Below are positions 7,039 to 13,973 of a DNA stretch of 15,217 bases, one piece after another. Origin of the DNA: JABRWC01 sp039961675 (GTDB lineage: Bacteria > Planctomycetota > Phycisphaerae > UBA1845 > Fen-1342); NCBI GenBank assembly GCA_039961675.1, contig JABRWC010000131.1:1-15217 (forward strand), read 5' to 3'. Each line of letters opens with the position of its first letter. Position 1 is the first letter of the stretch. A model generated the notes under the pieces. The model made no database searches and was not told the origin of the DNA. It saw only the letters and a list, made by a program, of their open reading frames with translations. A program made the translations under genes and the position numbers.

Positions 7039-7636
7039 TAGGCTCCCCCTTACCGGAGCGCATGCGCCAGATGTTCCGGCCCGCCCGCCTCGCGGCAGTG
7101 GGTCGATTGGCAAAATCGCGACCACAGAATAGCACGGAACGCCGGCTGAGCGCGCCGGACATGGATTTCGCCCGGGCACCGCCGAGCGTAAGTCCCGATC
7201 CCGCTTCCACCGCGAGCGGAGGCGATTCATGCGGCACGCTGGCAGTTGCGTCGTGGGCACCACGATCGTTCAGCAGAGGGCGGCCGCTGACGATCATTCG
7301 CCGGACATTTGGCACTGTCTGGCTCGGTGCCGTTATGCGCAAGTGCCTTAATAATAGTAATTTAAGTAGATCAAATCGCGTTTGTCTGACGGTTTTGCGT
7401 CTAATCCAGCGTGGGCTTACGCCGCAGGGCCGACGCCGTTTACGAACTATAACTGTTTTTGTGGCATATTGTTACAAACACAGGCGTAGAAGTTCGCTGT
7501 TCGGCACGTCGCATGCTTGGTCAGTGGCGGCAGGTTGCGCGCGCACGTAGTCTGCGCACAGTTCTTGCAACTTCCGAACGAGGGGTACCGGTTCGCACGA
7601 GGTGAACCCGGTAACAAAGGGACAAGGGAGGTGAAC
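7039..7636. promoter_or_regulatory. Divergent non-coding region with AT-rich island, upstream of pdxH and the porin
   Basis: About 600 bp without a supportable gene. Open frames here are arginine- and proline-rich and look like non-coding GC-rich DNA. From about 7330 the composition changes: 7341-7370 holds only 7 G or C in 30, in a window that is otherwise strongly GC-rich, and 7441-7490 is also AT-rich. These patches probably carry the porin promoter. An inverted repeat TTTGT-11 nt-ACAAA at 7458-7478 could be an operator. The 5' leader from there to the porin is about 150 nt and includes GTTCGG (around 7498) and its complement CCGAAC (around 7577), which could close a large stem. I found no clear Pho box and no riboswitch class I can name. 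Confidence 0.4.
7627..7634 (+). promoter_or_regulatory. Strong ribosome binding site for the porin
   Basis: GGAGGTGA, a full complement to the 16S anti-Shine-Dalgarno core, 2 nt before the ATG at 7637. It fixes the start over an upstream in-frame ATG at 7517 and implies strong translation, as expected for an abundant outer-membrane porin. Confidence 0.75.
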
Positions 7637-9148
7637 ATGGTCCGACCAAAACTGCGCGGATGGCTGACGGGGCTGCTCGCTGCCGGGCTGGCCGTCTCGT
7701 CCGTCGCCGCCGACCAGACCCGGTCGTCCGCCAGCGCAGACGACAAGGTCAGCCGCCTCGAAGCTCTGCTCGAGGCCCAGCAGAAGAAGCTCGATGCGCT
7801 GGAGGCGCAGTTGACCGCAGCGAGTGAGAAGGACGCGGAAGCCGCACGAGTGGAAGCGATGCGGGCTCAAATCCGCGAAATCCTGAGCGAGCAGGAGTTT
7901 CGCGAGAGCCTCATGCCGTCGATCACGACTGCCGGCTACGACAAGGGCTTCTACATCCGCAGCACGGACGAGAAGTTCCTGGCGAAGCTGAACGGCTATC
8001 TCCAATTTCGCTGGACGCACTACGGCAACCAGAGCCGCAACCGCTACCTGCTCCCGCGGCTCGAACGAAACGATCGCACGGGCTTCGACGTGCAGCGGCT
8101 GCGGTTCCACCTGTCGGGCCACATCTACAACGAGGACATCACGTACAACCTCCAAGTGCGTGCCGACGCGCCCGACACCTGGGACTTCGTCCTCCACCGC
8201 ATGTGGGTCAACTTCCGCTTCCACGACGAGCTCCAGTTGAAGGCCGGCGTGTTCCAAACCGCCATGATGCGCTCGCAGTTGCTCGCCGATGAGTACGGCC
8301 AGCAGTTCGTCGATCGCAGCATGGTCGACGCCGTCTTCGGCCTCGGAAACGGCCTCGGCGTCCGGCTCTGGGGGCAGCTCTTCGACAAGAAGCTCGAGTA
8401 CTTCGTGGACGTGGTTAATTCGCTCAACGGCGTCGCCAACCGCACGATCACGCCGGACCCGGCCGAGCATGACAACAACCCCGCGATCCTGGCCCGGCTG
8501 GTGTGGCACGCGCTCGGCGACGACCTGAAGACCTGGTCCACCGAGGGCGACGTCGAGCATCACGATTCGCCGCAGCTCGACTTTGGCTTCTCCTATGCCT
8601 TCAACGAGGACGACGGCGACCAGGCCACCACGCGCATCCCGTTCCCCTGGACGCGACGCGTGGGCAACGCGATCGGCGGCTACGGCCTGACCTCAACCAA
8701 CGGCTTGCAGATCAACCAGTTCGGCTGGGATACCGCGTTCAAGTACATGGGCTTCTCGGCCACGGGCGAGTACGTCATCCGCCTGGTCGATCCCACGCAG
8801 GTCGCCAGCCGCCCGTTCACTCCCTGGTACCTGCTTACCGGCCAGGAAGACACGACGGTCCAGCACGGCGCGTACGTGCAGGTCGGGTACTTCCTGCCCA
8901 TTCCCGGCCTGGAGAAAAAGATCGAAGCCGTCGCCCGCGTCGGCGGCATCTCGGCGCTCGCCAACGGCCAGGAAGGCTCGTGGGAGTATGCCGGCGGATT
9001 GAACTACTACATCGACGGCCACAACATCAAGCTCCAGACCGACGTGACCAAGATCTACGAGGTGCCGATCACGAGCAGCTATTCGAGTCTGGCCAACGTG
9101 AACGACAACGCCTTGATCTGGCGCGTGCAGTTGCAGGTCGCTTTCTAG
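7637..9148 (+). CDS. Outer-membrane porin, phosphate-selective OprO/OprP type
   Basis: A 503-residue outer-membrane beta-barrel of the phosphate-selective porin O/P family, which lets small anions diffuse into the periplasm; the specific solute here is unproven. Residues 1-25 form a signal peptide (LRGWLTGLLAAGLAVSSVAA, then DQ). Residues 35-85 are a heptad-rich coiled coil (VSRLEALLEAQQKKLDALE), often seen at the N-terminus of trimeric porins. Then come amphipathic strands typical of the family: GYLQFRWTHYGNQ, FDVQRLRFHLSGHIYNEDITY, LHRMWVNFRFHDELQLKAGVF, GLGVRLWGQLFDKKLEYFVDV and a C-terminal WRVQLQVAF ending in Phe, the classical BAM recognition residue. It is preceded by an AT-rich promoter region and followed 63 bp later by a small exported protein gene, with a terminator after both. 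This protein is good evidence for a diderm cell. Confidence 0.88.
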   Translation: MVRPKLRGWLTGLLAAGLAVSSVAADQTRSSASADDKVSRLEALLEAQQKKLDALEAQLTAASEKDAEAARVEAMRAQIREILSEQEFRESLMPSITTAGYDKGFYIRSTDEKFLAKLNGYLQFRWTHYGNQSRNRYLLPRLERNDRTGFDVQRLRFHLSGHIYNEDITYNLQVRADAPDTWDFVLHRMWVNFRFHDELQLKAGVFQTAMMRSQLLADEYGQQFVDRSMVDAVFGLGNGLGVRLWGQLFDKKLEYFVDVVNSLNGVANRTITPDPAEHDNNPAILARLVWHALGDDLKTWSTEGDVEHHDSPQLDFGFSYAFNEDDGDQATTRIPFPWTRRVGNAIGGYGLTSTNGLQINQFGWDTAFKYMGFSATGEYVIRLVDPTQVASRPFTPWYLLTGQEDTTVQHGAYVQVGYFLPIPGLEKKIEAVARVGGISALANGQEGSWEYAGGLNYYIDGHNIKLQTDVTKIYEVPITSSYSSLANVNDNALIWRVQLQVAF

Positions 9149-9211
9149 CTTCCTCAAAGTAAACGCATCCGGCGCGGCAGCGCCGTACAGATTCAGAAGG
9201 GAGTACAGCAG

Positions 9212-9514
9212 ATGCGGAAGAACCCGATGGGCTTTCGGAAAGCCCTGGTCCTGCTCAGCCTCGGCGGGACGACGTTCGCGTTCGGCCTCAGCAACGCGGT
9301 TTGCGCGAGCAACAACAACATCGCCGCGTTCTACCAGGCCTCCGGCGACGCCGCCATCGACACCGCGCTCGACCCGGCGCGCGCCCTCGGCAACGACTTC
9401 ACGAACATCATCGTGAACCCGGCCAGTGTCTTCCTGCAATCGCTCTGGAACAATCGCGTCGCGCACGCGATCCCGCAGGACGACGTCTTCCCGAACCGCG
9501 GCCTCGTGGAATAA
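9212..9514 (+). CDS. Small exported protein of unknown function
   Basis: A 100-residue protein that I do not recognise. It starts at ATG 9212 behind a GGGAG ribosome site. Residues 1-32 form a signal peptide: a basic start (MRKNPMGFRK), a hydrophobic core (ALVLLSLGGTTFAFGL) and a likely cleavage after AVCA. The mature part of about 68 residues is acidic to neutral, without membrane segments, with AAFYQASGDAAIDTALDP and SVFLQSLWNNRVAHAI as its most hydrophobic helical stretches. It lies 63 bp after the porin on the same strand and directly before a strong terminator, so the two genes probably form one transcript. A periplasmic or envelope role beside the porin is an inference from position only. 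Confidence 0.75.
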   Translation: MRKNPMGFRKALVLLSLGGTTFAFGLSNAVCASNNNIAAFYQASGDAAIDTALDPARALGNDFTNIIVNPASVFLQSLWNNRVAHAIPQDDVFPNRGLVE

Positions 9515-9540
9515 GCGCGTCGAAGTGATGGTCACCGACT

Positions 9541-9575
9541 CAACCGGCCCGCGCCCGCGGCGGGCCGGTTGTTTT
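9541..9575 (+). terminator. Rho-independent terminator after porin operon
   Basis: A perfect 12-bp GC-rich stem (arms 9541-9552 and 9560-9571) with a 7-nt loop, followed by TTTT and then TTC-rich DNA. It sits 27 bp after the stop of the small exported protein and ends the porin transcript. Confidence 0.85.
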
Positions 9576-9645
9576 CGTCCACTCGCCAACCCGATTGCGC
9601 GCCCGCGCGCCGCGGGGCGCCGTATCCACACGCCGCTATGCCGCC

Positions 9646-9674
9646 TTGCGAGGGCCGTATTCGCGCGTTACCGT
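9646..9674 (+). promoter_or_regulatory. Possible promoter of the selenocysteine tRNA
   Basis: TTGCGA (9646-9651), a 17-nt spacer and TACCGT (9669-9674), placing a start about 5 nt before the tRNA. The matches to the sigma-70 consensus are 4/6 and 3/6, so this is only a plausible candidate based on position and spacing. Confidence 0.25.
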
Positions 9675-9685
9675 CGCTGGCCTGA

Positions 9686-9781
9686 GGGAGTGTCAGGCGA
9701 CCTGGTGGCGCCCGCGGCCTTCAAAGCCGTCGCGGGGCTGTACCAACAGCCCCGGGTGGGTTCGATTCCCATCCGCTCCCG
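9686..9781 (+). tRNA. selC: Selenocysteine tRNA (tRNA-Sec, anticodon UCA)
   Basis: A 96-nt tRNA that inserts selenocysteine at UGA codons. The anticodon loop CTTCAAA is at 9719-9725 with anticodon TCA at 9721-9723, on a 5-bp stem (9714-9718 with 9726-9730). The long variable arm, a hallmark of tRNA-Sec, has a 7-bp stem GGGGCTG/CAGCCCC (9734-9740 with 9747-9753). The T arm is GTGGG-TTCGATT-CCCAT (9756-9772). The extended acceptor (9686-9693 with 9773-9780) pairs at seven of eight positions, with one G-U and a U-C mismatch at the inner end. G9781 is the discriminator base and CCA is not encoded. The D stem is GGCG/CGCC plus one outer pair. The serine tRNA with anticodon UGA is excluded by the anticodon and arm lengths. 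selA, selB and selD are not in the window. Confidence 0.93.
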
Positions 9782-9819
9782 TGCGGCTTCCGCGCAACGT
9801 CGTCGCTGCGAGCCGCGCC

Positions 9820-10143
9820 CTACGCAGCGTGAACCGTAAGCCTGAGTCCGATGATCCCCGCCAGAATCAGCCCGATGCACGCCAGGCGCACCGCGTCGCG
9901 CGGCTCGTGAAACAGGAGCATTCCGAGTATCGCCGTCCCGACCACGCCGATCCCCGTCCAGACCGCGTAGGCCGTGCCGATTGGCAGACTCCGCGCCGCA
10001 AGCGCCAGCAGCCACATGCTGCCGATCATCGCCGCCAGCGTCCAAACGCTCGGCCAGGGCTTGGCGAAGCCGCCCGACTGCTTGAGCCCCACTGCCCACA
10101 CGACTTCGAGCATTCCCGCGACGACGAGCTGCATCCACGCCAC
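9820..10143 (-). CDS. sugE: SMR-family guanidinium exporter, SugE/Gdx type
   Basis: A 107-residue inner-membrane transporter with four helices, acting as an antiparallel dimer. The Gdx subtype exports guanidinium in exchange for protons. The essential membrane-embedded glutamate E13 is present in AGMLEVVWAVGLKQSGGF (9-26). The subtype is supported by the conserved WAVGLK segment, the TAYAVWTGIGVVGTAILGM run across helix 3, and the C-terminal helix IGLILAGIIGLRL. The sequence is closer to SugE than to EmrE-type multidrug pumps, which lack the GLK.sGGF pattern. The ATG at 10143 has GGAGG 12 nt upstream, a rather wide gap. The gene stands alone on the minus strand, converging with the tRNA-Sec gene, and I saw no guanidine riboswitch upstream. 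Confidence 0.92.
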   Translation of the reverse strand: MAWMQLVVAGMLEVVWAVGLKQSGGFAKPWPSVWTLAAMIGSMWLLALAARSLPIGTAYAVWTGIGVVGTAILGMLLFHEPRDAVRLACIGLILAGIIGLRLTVHAA

Positions 10144-10522
10144 TGCGAATCCTCCGCGTCACACCCCCGCTTTCGGCGACGCGATGATACTCGCACGCGA
10201 TTGGGCGGTCGGCCGTCACTCCGTTCAGCGCGCAACAATCAGGACCCCGAGCGCAAGCGAGGGTCACAGATCCTGCACTGCGCCGGACGCGCCGCCGGAG
10301 CAACGCGCTGACTGTATACAGGCTCCCGCGCTCGCACTTCAGGCTCTCACCCTCCGGCGCGGTGTCCCCCGCTTGCGCTTCATGCTCGAATCGAAAGGCC
10401 GCCGCCGCCGCTATTTGCACAGGCGGCATCCTACGATCTCGCGGCCGCGCCGCTTGTCTGCCGGCGCCCGCTCGACTACGCTCTTTGCGGCCGAAACCGA
10501 CACTCCCGCTGGAGCATATCGC
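10144..10522. repeat. Non-coding region with inverted GCGCAAGCG repeats
   Basis: About 380 bp without a supportable gene, between the divergent sugE and propeller-protein genes. It holds a diverged inverted repeat: 10249-10267 and the reverse complement of 10362-10380 match at 16 of 19 positions around the core AGCGCAAGCG. The first copy also lies in a small hairpin with GACCC/GGGTC arms (10243-10265). The DNA between the copies has further GAGC- and CGGAGG-rich imperfect repeats. This looks like a REP-like intergenic element, but one locus cannot prove a family. CTGTATACAG at 10312-10321 is a perfect 10-bp palindrome of unknown meaning. Confidence 0.4.
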
Positions 10523-11758
10523 ATGCATTCGCTCCGTTTCGCCGCTGTTGCGCGCGTGTGCCTCGCCGGCCTCGTGATGTCCGGTGCCGGCGTTGCGGCC
10601 GTCGCGGCGGAGGACTGGCCCAACTTCCGCGGTCCGCACCACGACGGAATCAGCCGCGAGTCCGTGCCGGCGACCATTTGGAACGAGCCCCCCAAACCCG
10701 CCTGGGAGCGCGAGATCGGCTCCGGTTTCAGTTCATTCGCCTGCGTGGACGGCAAGCTCTACACCGCCGGGACGCGCGACGGCCAGCAGGTGGTCTACTG
10801 CCTGAACAATGCAAACGGCGAGGTCGTCTGGCAGACGCCGATCGAGCCGGAGTACCCGGAGCGCATGGGCGGCGACGGCCCGCGCGCCACGCCGACCGTG
10901 GCCGACAGCCGCGTGTACATGCTCGGCGCTCTCGGCCGGTTGGTCTGCCTCGAGACCGAGTCCGGCAAGCTCGTCTGGGAGAAGAAATTCAATCACGTGC
11001 CGCAGTGGGGCTACAGCGGTTCCGTCCTGATTGATGGCGAAAACGCCGTTGTCTCCGCCGGCGAGTCCGATGGCGCCCTGGTCGCCTTCAACCGCCGCAC
11101 GGGCGAGCCGGTCTGGAAGGCCGGCGACGACCCGGTCGGTTACGCCACGCCGTACCCGTTCACGCACGACGGCGTTCGGTATATCGCCGGGTTCACCGGC
11201 GTTTCGGCGATCATCGTTCGAGCCGACAACGGCAAGCTCGTGTATCGCCTGCCATGGAAGACGGATTGGAATGTGAACGCCTCGGCGCCGATCTACCACG
11301 ATGGACACCTGCTCTTCAGCTCTGGCTACCGCCACGGAGCGATCGTCCTGAAGCTCCGCACCGACGGGTCGCGCCTTGCGGCGGACAAGGTTTGGGAGAG
11401 CGACAGCCTGCGGAACAAGTTTCAGTCGTGCCTGCTGAAGGACGGCCTGCTCTACACCTGCGACGAGACCGGCCTGAAATGCGTCGAGTTCAAGACCGGC
11501 AAGATCCGCTGGGAAGACCGCCGCGCGCCGAACGGTGACGCCTTCGCGCACGGCACGATCGCCATGGCGGGCGACCGTCTGTTCATTCTCAGCGAAGCCG
11601 GGACGCTGTTCGTGGCGTCGGCGACGCCCGACGGCTTCAGGCCCCTCGCGCAGGCGCAGATTCTCAGCCCCCGCTGCTGGACCGTGTGCGTCGTCTGCGA
11701 CGGCAAGCTGTACGCGCGCAACCTGGAGCGCGTGATCTGCCTCGACCTGTCTCGCTGA
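10523..11758 (+). CDS. Exported PQQ-like beta-propeller repeat protein
   Basis: A 411-residue secreted beta-propeller of the PQQ-binding-like/BamB-like superfamily. Residues 1-29 form a signal peptide (VCLAGLVMSGAGVAAVAA, then ED). The mature protein begins DWPNFRGPHHDGIS, an opening that recurs in planctomycetal proteins of this kind. At least five blades end with the PQQ-type pattern of Gly-x-x-x-Trp: ANGEVVWQ, ESGKLVWEKKF, RTGEPVWKA, DNGKLVYRL (Tyr variant) and KTGKIRWED. The start ATG 10523 has GGAG 8 nt upstream and gives a complete signal peptide; the frame is open further upstream, but without coding character. No catalytic PQQ-dehydrogenase motifs are seen, so I read it as a binding or scaffold propeller in the periplasm rather than an enzyme. 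It is 52 bp before pyrR on the same strand. Confidence 0.85.
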   Translation: MHSLRFAAVARVCLAGLVMSGAGVAAVAAEDWPNFRGPHHDGISRESVPATIWNEPPKPAWEREIGSGFSSFACVDGKLYTAGTRDGQQVVYCLNNANGEVVWQTPIEPEYPERMGGDGPRATPTVADSRVYMLGALGRLVCLETESGKLVWEKKFNHVPQWGYSGSVLIDGENAVVSAGESDGALVAFNRRTGEPVWKAGDDPVGYATPYPFTHDGVRYIAGFTGVSAIIVRADNGKLVYRLPWKTDWNVNASAPIYHDGHLLFSSGYRHGAIVLKLRTDGSRLAADKVWESDSLRNKFQSCLLKDGLLYTCDETGLKCVEFKTGKIRWEDRRAPNGDAFAHGTIAMAGDRLFILSEAGTLFVASATPDGFRPLAQAQILSPRCWTVCVVCDGKLYARNLERVICLDLSR

Positions 11759-11810
11759 CCGGCCTCGACCCACGTTGACGCCGGCGCTCCTGCCGTTAGC
11801 CTATGCCGCA

Positions 11811-12335
11811 ATGGGCAAGCTGCTGCTCGACCACGACCGCCTGGCCGCGACACTGGCCGAGATGACACGCAACATCGCTGCGTCCGCCCCGAGCGACGCG
11901 GACGTCGTGGTGGTCGGCATCCGCCGTCGCGGCGAAGTCCTCGCGCAGCGCATGCTGCCACTGCTCAAACGAAACGGCGTAACGCCCGCGCACTGCGGGG
12001 CGCTCGACATCACGCTCTACCGCGACGACCTGACCACGATCGGCCCCAAGGCGATCGTGCGCGGCACCGAGATCGACTTCGACATCACCGGCGCCTGGCT
12101 GGTCCTCGTTGATGACGTTCTGTACACCGGCCGCAGCGTCCGCGCAGCGCTGAACGCGTTGACCGACCTCGGCCGCCCCCGCGCCATCAAGCTCGCCGTG
12201 CTGGTGGATCGCGGCTGGCGTGAACTGCCGATTCAGCCGGATTTCGTCGGTCTCACGGTCCGGACGGCGGCGGACAATATCGTGAAGGTGAAACTGGCGG
12301 AGGTGGACGGCGCCGACGAGGTGGAGCTGGCATGA
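11811..12335 (+). CDS. pyrR: PyrR bifunctional pyrimidine regulator / uracil phosphoribosyltransferase
   Basis: A 174-residue type I phosphoribosyltransferase of the PyrR family, which in many bacteria controls pyr operons by binding mRNA in response to UMP and can also convert uracil and PRPP to UMP. The PRPP-binding motif VLVDDVLYTGRSV (98-110) is intact. The family segments VVVVGIRRRGEVLAQR (32-47), DITLYRDDL (66-74) and AVLVDRGWRELPIQPDFVG (from about residue 126) are all present. I chose ATG 11811 because the protein then starts like its relatives (KLLLDHDRL); an in-frame TTG at 11775 is possible but adds no conserved sequence. No good ribosome site is seen before either. The stop overlaps the pyrB start (ATGA), so the two are translationally coupled. 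No attenuator hairpin with a U tract is visible in the 52-bp leader. Confidence 0.93.
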   Translation: MGKLLLDHDRLAATLAEMTRNIAASAPSDADVVVVGIRRRGEVLAQRMLPLLKRNGVTPAHCGALDITLYRDDLTTIGPKAIVRGTEIDFDITGAWLVLVDDVLYTGRSVRAALNALTDLGRPRAIKLAVLVDRGWRELPIQPDFVGLTVRTAADNIVKVKLAEVDGADEVELA

Positions 12336-13300
12336 GCTCGCCCGGAGAAGACAGGCCGCCCTGGACGCACAAGCACCTGCTCAGCCTCGAGCATCTGACC
12401 CGCGAAGAGATCGTCTACGTCCTCGACACCGCCGAGAGCTTCAAGGAGGTCTCCACGCGCAGCGTCAAGAAGGTGCCGGCGCTGCGCGGCCGCGTGGTCG
12501 TAAACATGTTCTTCGAGGAGAGCACCCGCACCCGCATGAGCTTCACGCTCGCTGCCCAGCGGCTCGGCGCCGACGTGCTGGACTTTTCCGCCAAGGTCTC
12601 CTCCGCCGCCAAGGGCGAGTCGCTGCGCGACACGGCCCGCAACATCGAGGCCATGGGCGTGGACATCATGATCCTGCGCCACCCCGCCGCGGGCGCTCCG
12701 TATGACCTGGCCCGCGCCGTGAATTGCTGCGTCGTGAACGCCGGCGACGGACAGCACGCCCACCCCACGCAGGGGCTGCTCGATCTGTTCACCATCCGCG
12801 AACGCAAGGGCCGCATCGAGGGGCTGAACGTCGCCCTCGTCGGCGACATCGCCCATTCGCGCGTGGCGCGCTCCAACCTCGACGGCTTGCTCAAGCTCGG
12901 CGCCCGCGTCACGTTCGTCGGGCCGCCGACGCTCGCGCCGAAAGTCTTCGAGAAGCTCGGCGCCCACGTCTCGCATGATCTCGACGCCGTGCTGCCCGAA
13001 GCCGATGTGGTCAACATGCTGCGCATCCAGCGCGAGCGCATCACCAGCAACGTGTTCCCCTCCACGCGCGAATACGTCCGCCTCTTCGGCATGAACCGGC
13101 AGCGCCTCGCACGCTGCAAGCCCGACGTGCTCATCATGCACCCCGGCCCGGTCAATCGCGGAATCGAGCTGGCCGCCGACGTCGCCGACGGCCCCAGCTC
13201 CAGCATCCTGCGCCAGGTCACCAACGGCCTCGCCGTACGCATGGCCGTTCTGTTTCTGTGTCAGCAGGCGGCGGCACAAGCGCATGCTCCGTCCGTGTAG
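12332..13300 (+). CDS. pyrB: Aspartate carbamoyltransferase catalytic subunit PyrB
   Basis: PyrB joins carbamoyl phosphate and aspartate to make carbamoyl aspartate, the first committed step of pyrimidine synthesis, in the cytoplasm. The 322-residue protein has the carbamoyl-phosphate signature FFEESTRTRMSF (60-71, with STRTR at 64-68), KGESLRDTARNIEAM (94-108), the HPTQ motif at 144-147 in GDGQHAHPTQGLLDLF, GDIAHSRVARSNL and the aspartate-binding-side segment MHPGPVNRGIEL. Length and motifs match intact catalytic chains. The ATG lies within the pyrR stop. pyrC, which often follows in pyrR-pyrB operons, does not follow; the next gene on this strand is an ECF sigma factor after 91 bp. No regulatory chain (pyrI) is in view. 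Confidence 0.96.
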   Translation: MSSPGEDRPPWTHKHLLSLEHLTREEIVYVLDTAESFKEVSTRSVKKVPALRGRVVVNMFFEESTRTRMSFTLAAQRLGADVLDFSAKVSSAAKGESLRDTARNIEAMGVDIMILRHPAAGAPYDLARAVNCCVVNAGDGQHAHPTQGLLDLFTIRERKGRIEGLNVALVGDIAHSRVARSNLDGLLKLGARVTFVGPPTLAPKVFEKLGAHVSHDLDAVLPEADVVNMLRIQRERITSNVFPSTREYVRLFGMNRQRLARCKPDVLIMHPGPVNRGIELAADVADGPSSSILRQVTNGLAVRMAVLFLCQQAAAQAHAPSV

Positions 13301-13391
13301 ACCGCCGTCCCATAACCCGGACGCCCCGCGCCGCAACTCATGCAACATTCGCGTCCGGCCCGCGTTACGCTTCATAGGTTGAGAGGGTGTC

Positions 13392-13973
13392 GTGCTCCCG
13401 GCCGGACTCGACGCAACGCTGCAACGCGCACGCCGTCGCGATCCGGAGGCGCTCGCCGCCCTGGTCGACGCGTATGGCCGGCGCGTGTACGGGCTGCTGT
13501 TTCGTCTGACCGGTTCGCGGGACACGGCCGACGACCTGCTACAGGAGACATTCCTCCGTGTCGTGCGTACGATCGAGTCATACGAGCACGACGGGCGGTT
13601 CGAGTCCTGGCTCTTCCGCATCGCCGCGAACCTCGCGCGCGACCACGCGCGCTGCGGCCGCCGGCGCGGCGCGAGCCGGAGCCTCAGCCGACTCGATGAA
13701 GAGTCCGATGTCCGCGGCATCGAGCTGCCCGCTTGTAACACGACGCAGCCCGGCGCGGAGCTGGTCCACGCCGAGGCCGGTGAACGCCTCCAGCGCTGCC
13801 TGGACCGGCTGCCGGAGTCGGACCGCGAGATCATCCTGCTGCGGCACTTCGCCGAGCTGCCGTTCCGCGAGATCGCCGAGATGCTCGGCGTGCCGCTGGG
13901 GACGGCGTTGGCCCGGGCGCATCGAGCGCTCGAGCGCCTGCGACGCGACATGGGCGACGACGGTGAAACATGA
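13392..13973 (+). CDS. ECF-type RNA polymerase sigma factor
   Basis: A 193-residue sigma-70 family factor with only regions 2 and 4, as in extracytoplasmic-function sigma factors. Region 2 spans about 24-90 (LVDAYGRRVYGLLFRLTGSRDTADDLLQETFLRV, then FESWLFRIAANLARDHAR), which binds core polymerase and the -10 element. Region 4 spans about 131-184 (LDRLPESDREIILLRHFAELPFREIAEMLGVPLGTALARAHRAL) with the helix-turn-helix for the -35 element. A linker of about 40 residues lies between them. The start is a GTG at 13392 with GAGAGG upstream. The stop overlaps the start of the next gene (ATGA), which encodes a membrane protein fitting an anti-sigma factor. The target promoters are unknown. Confidence 0.93.
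   Translation: MLPAGLDATLQRARRRDPEALAALVDAYGRRVYGLLFRLTGSRDTADDLLQETFLRVVRTIESYEHDGRFESWLFRIAANLARDHARCGRRRGASRSLSRLDEESDVRGIELPACNTTQPGAELVHAEAGERLQRCLDRLPESDREIILLRHFAELPFREIAEMLGVPLGTALARAHRALERLRRDMGDDGET

Noticed and set aside
7300..7460. Pho box (CTGTCAT direct repeats) before the porin
   Set aside because: CTGTCT and TTGTCT occur, but not as 11-bp-spaced direct repeats, so phosphate control cannot be claimed from the sequence.
7062..7550. Plus-strand open frame in the intergenic region before the porin
   Set aside because: The product is Arg/Ser/Pro-rich with no motif, it covers the AT-rich probable promoter, and it has no good ribosome site.
7472..8563. A 363-codon minus-strand frame opposite the porin start
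   Set aside because: It is antisense to a porin with signal peptide, strong ribosome site and family motifs; the predicted protein has no recognisable fold.
9541..9575. A structured small RNA in place of a terminator
   Set aside because: The perfect 12-bp GC stem followed by a T run just after a stop codon is fully explained as an intrinsic terminator.
10144..10260. Guanidine riboswitch upstream of sugE
   Set aside because: I looked for the guanidine-I, -II (paired ACGR-loop hairpins) and -III conserved sequences and saw none. A covariance model would be the decisive test.
10312..10321. CTGTATACAG as a LexA-type operator
   Set aside because: The half-sites are too close (no room for the CTGT-N8-ACAG spacing) and no damage-response gene adjoins it.
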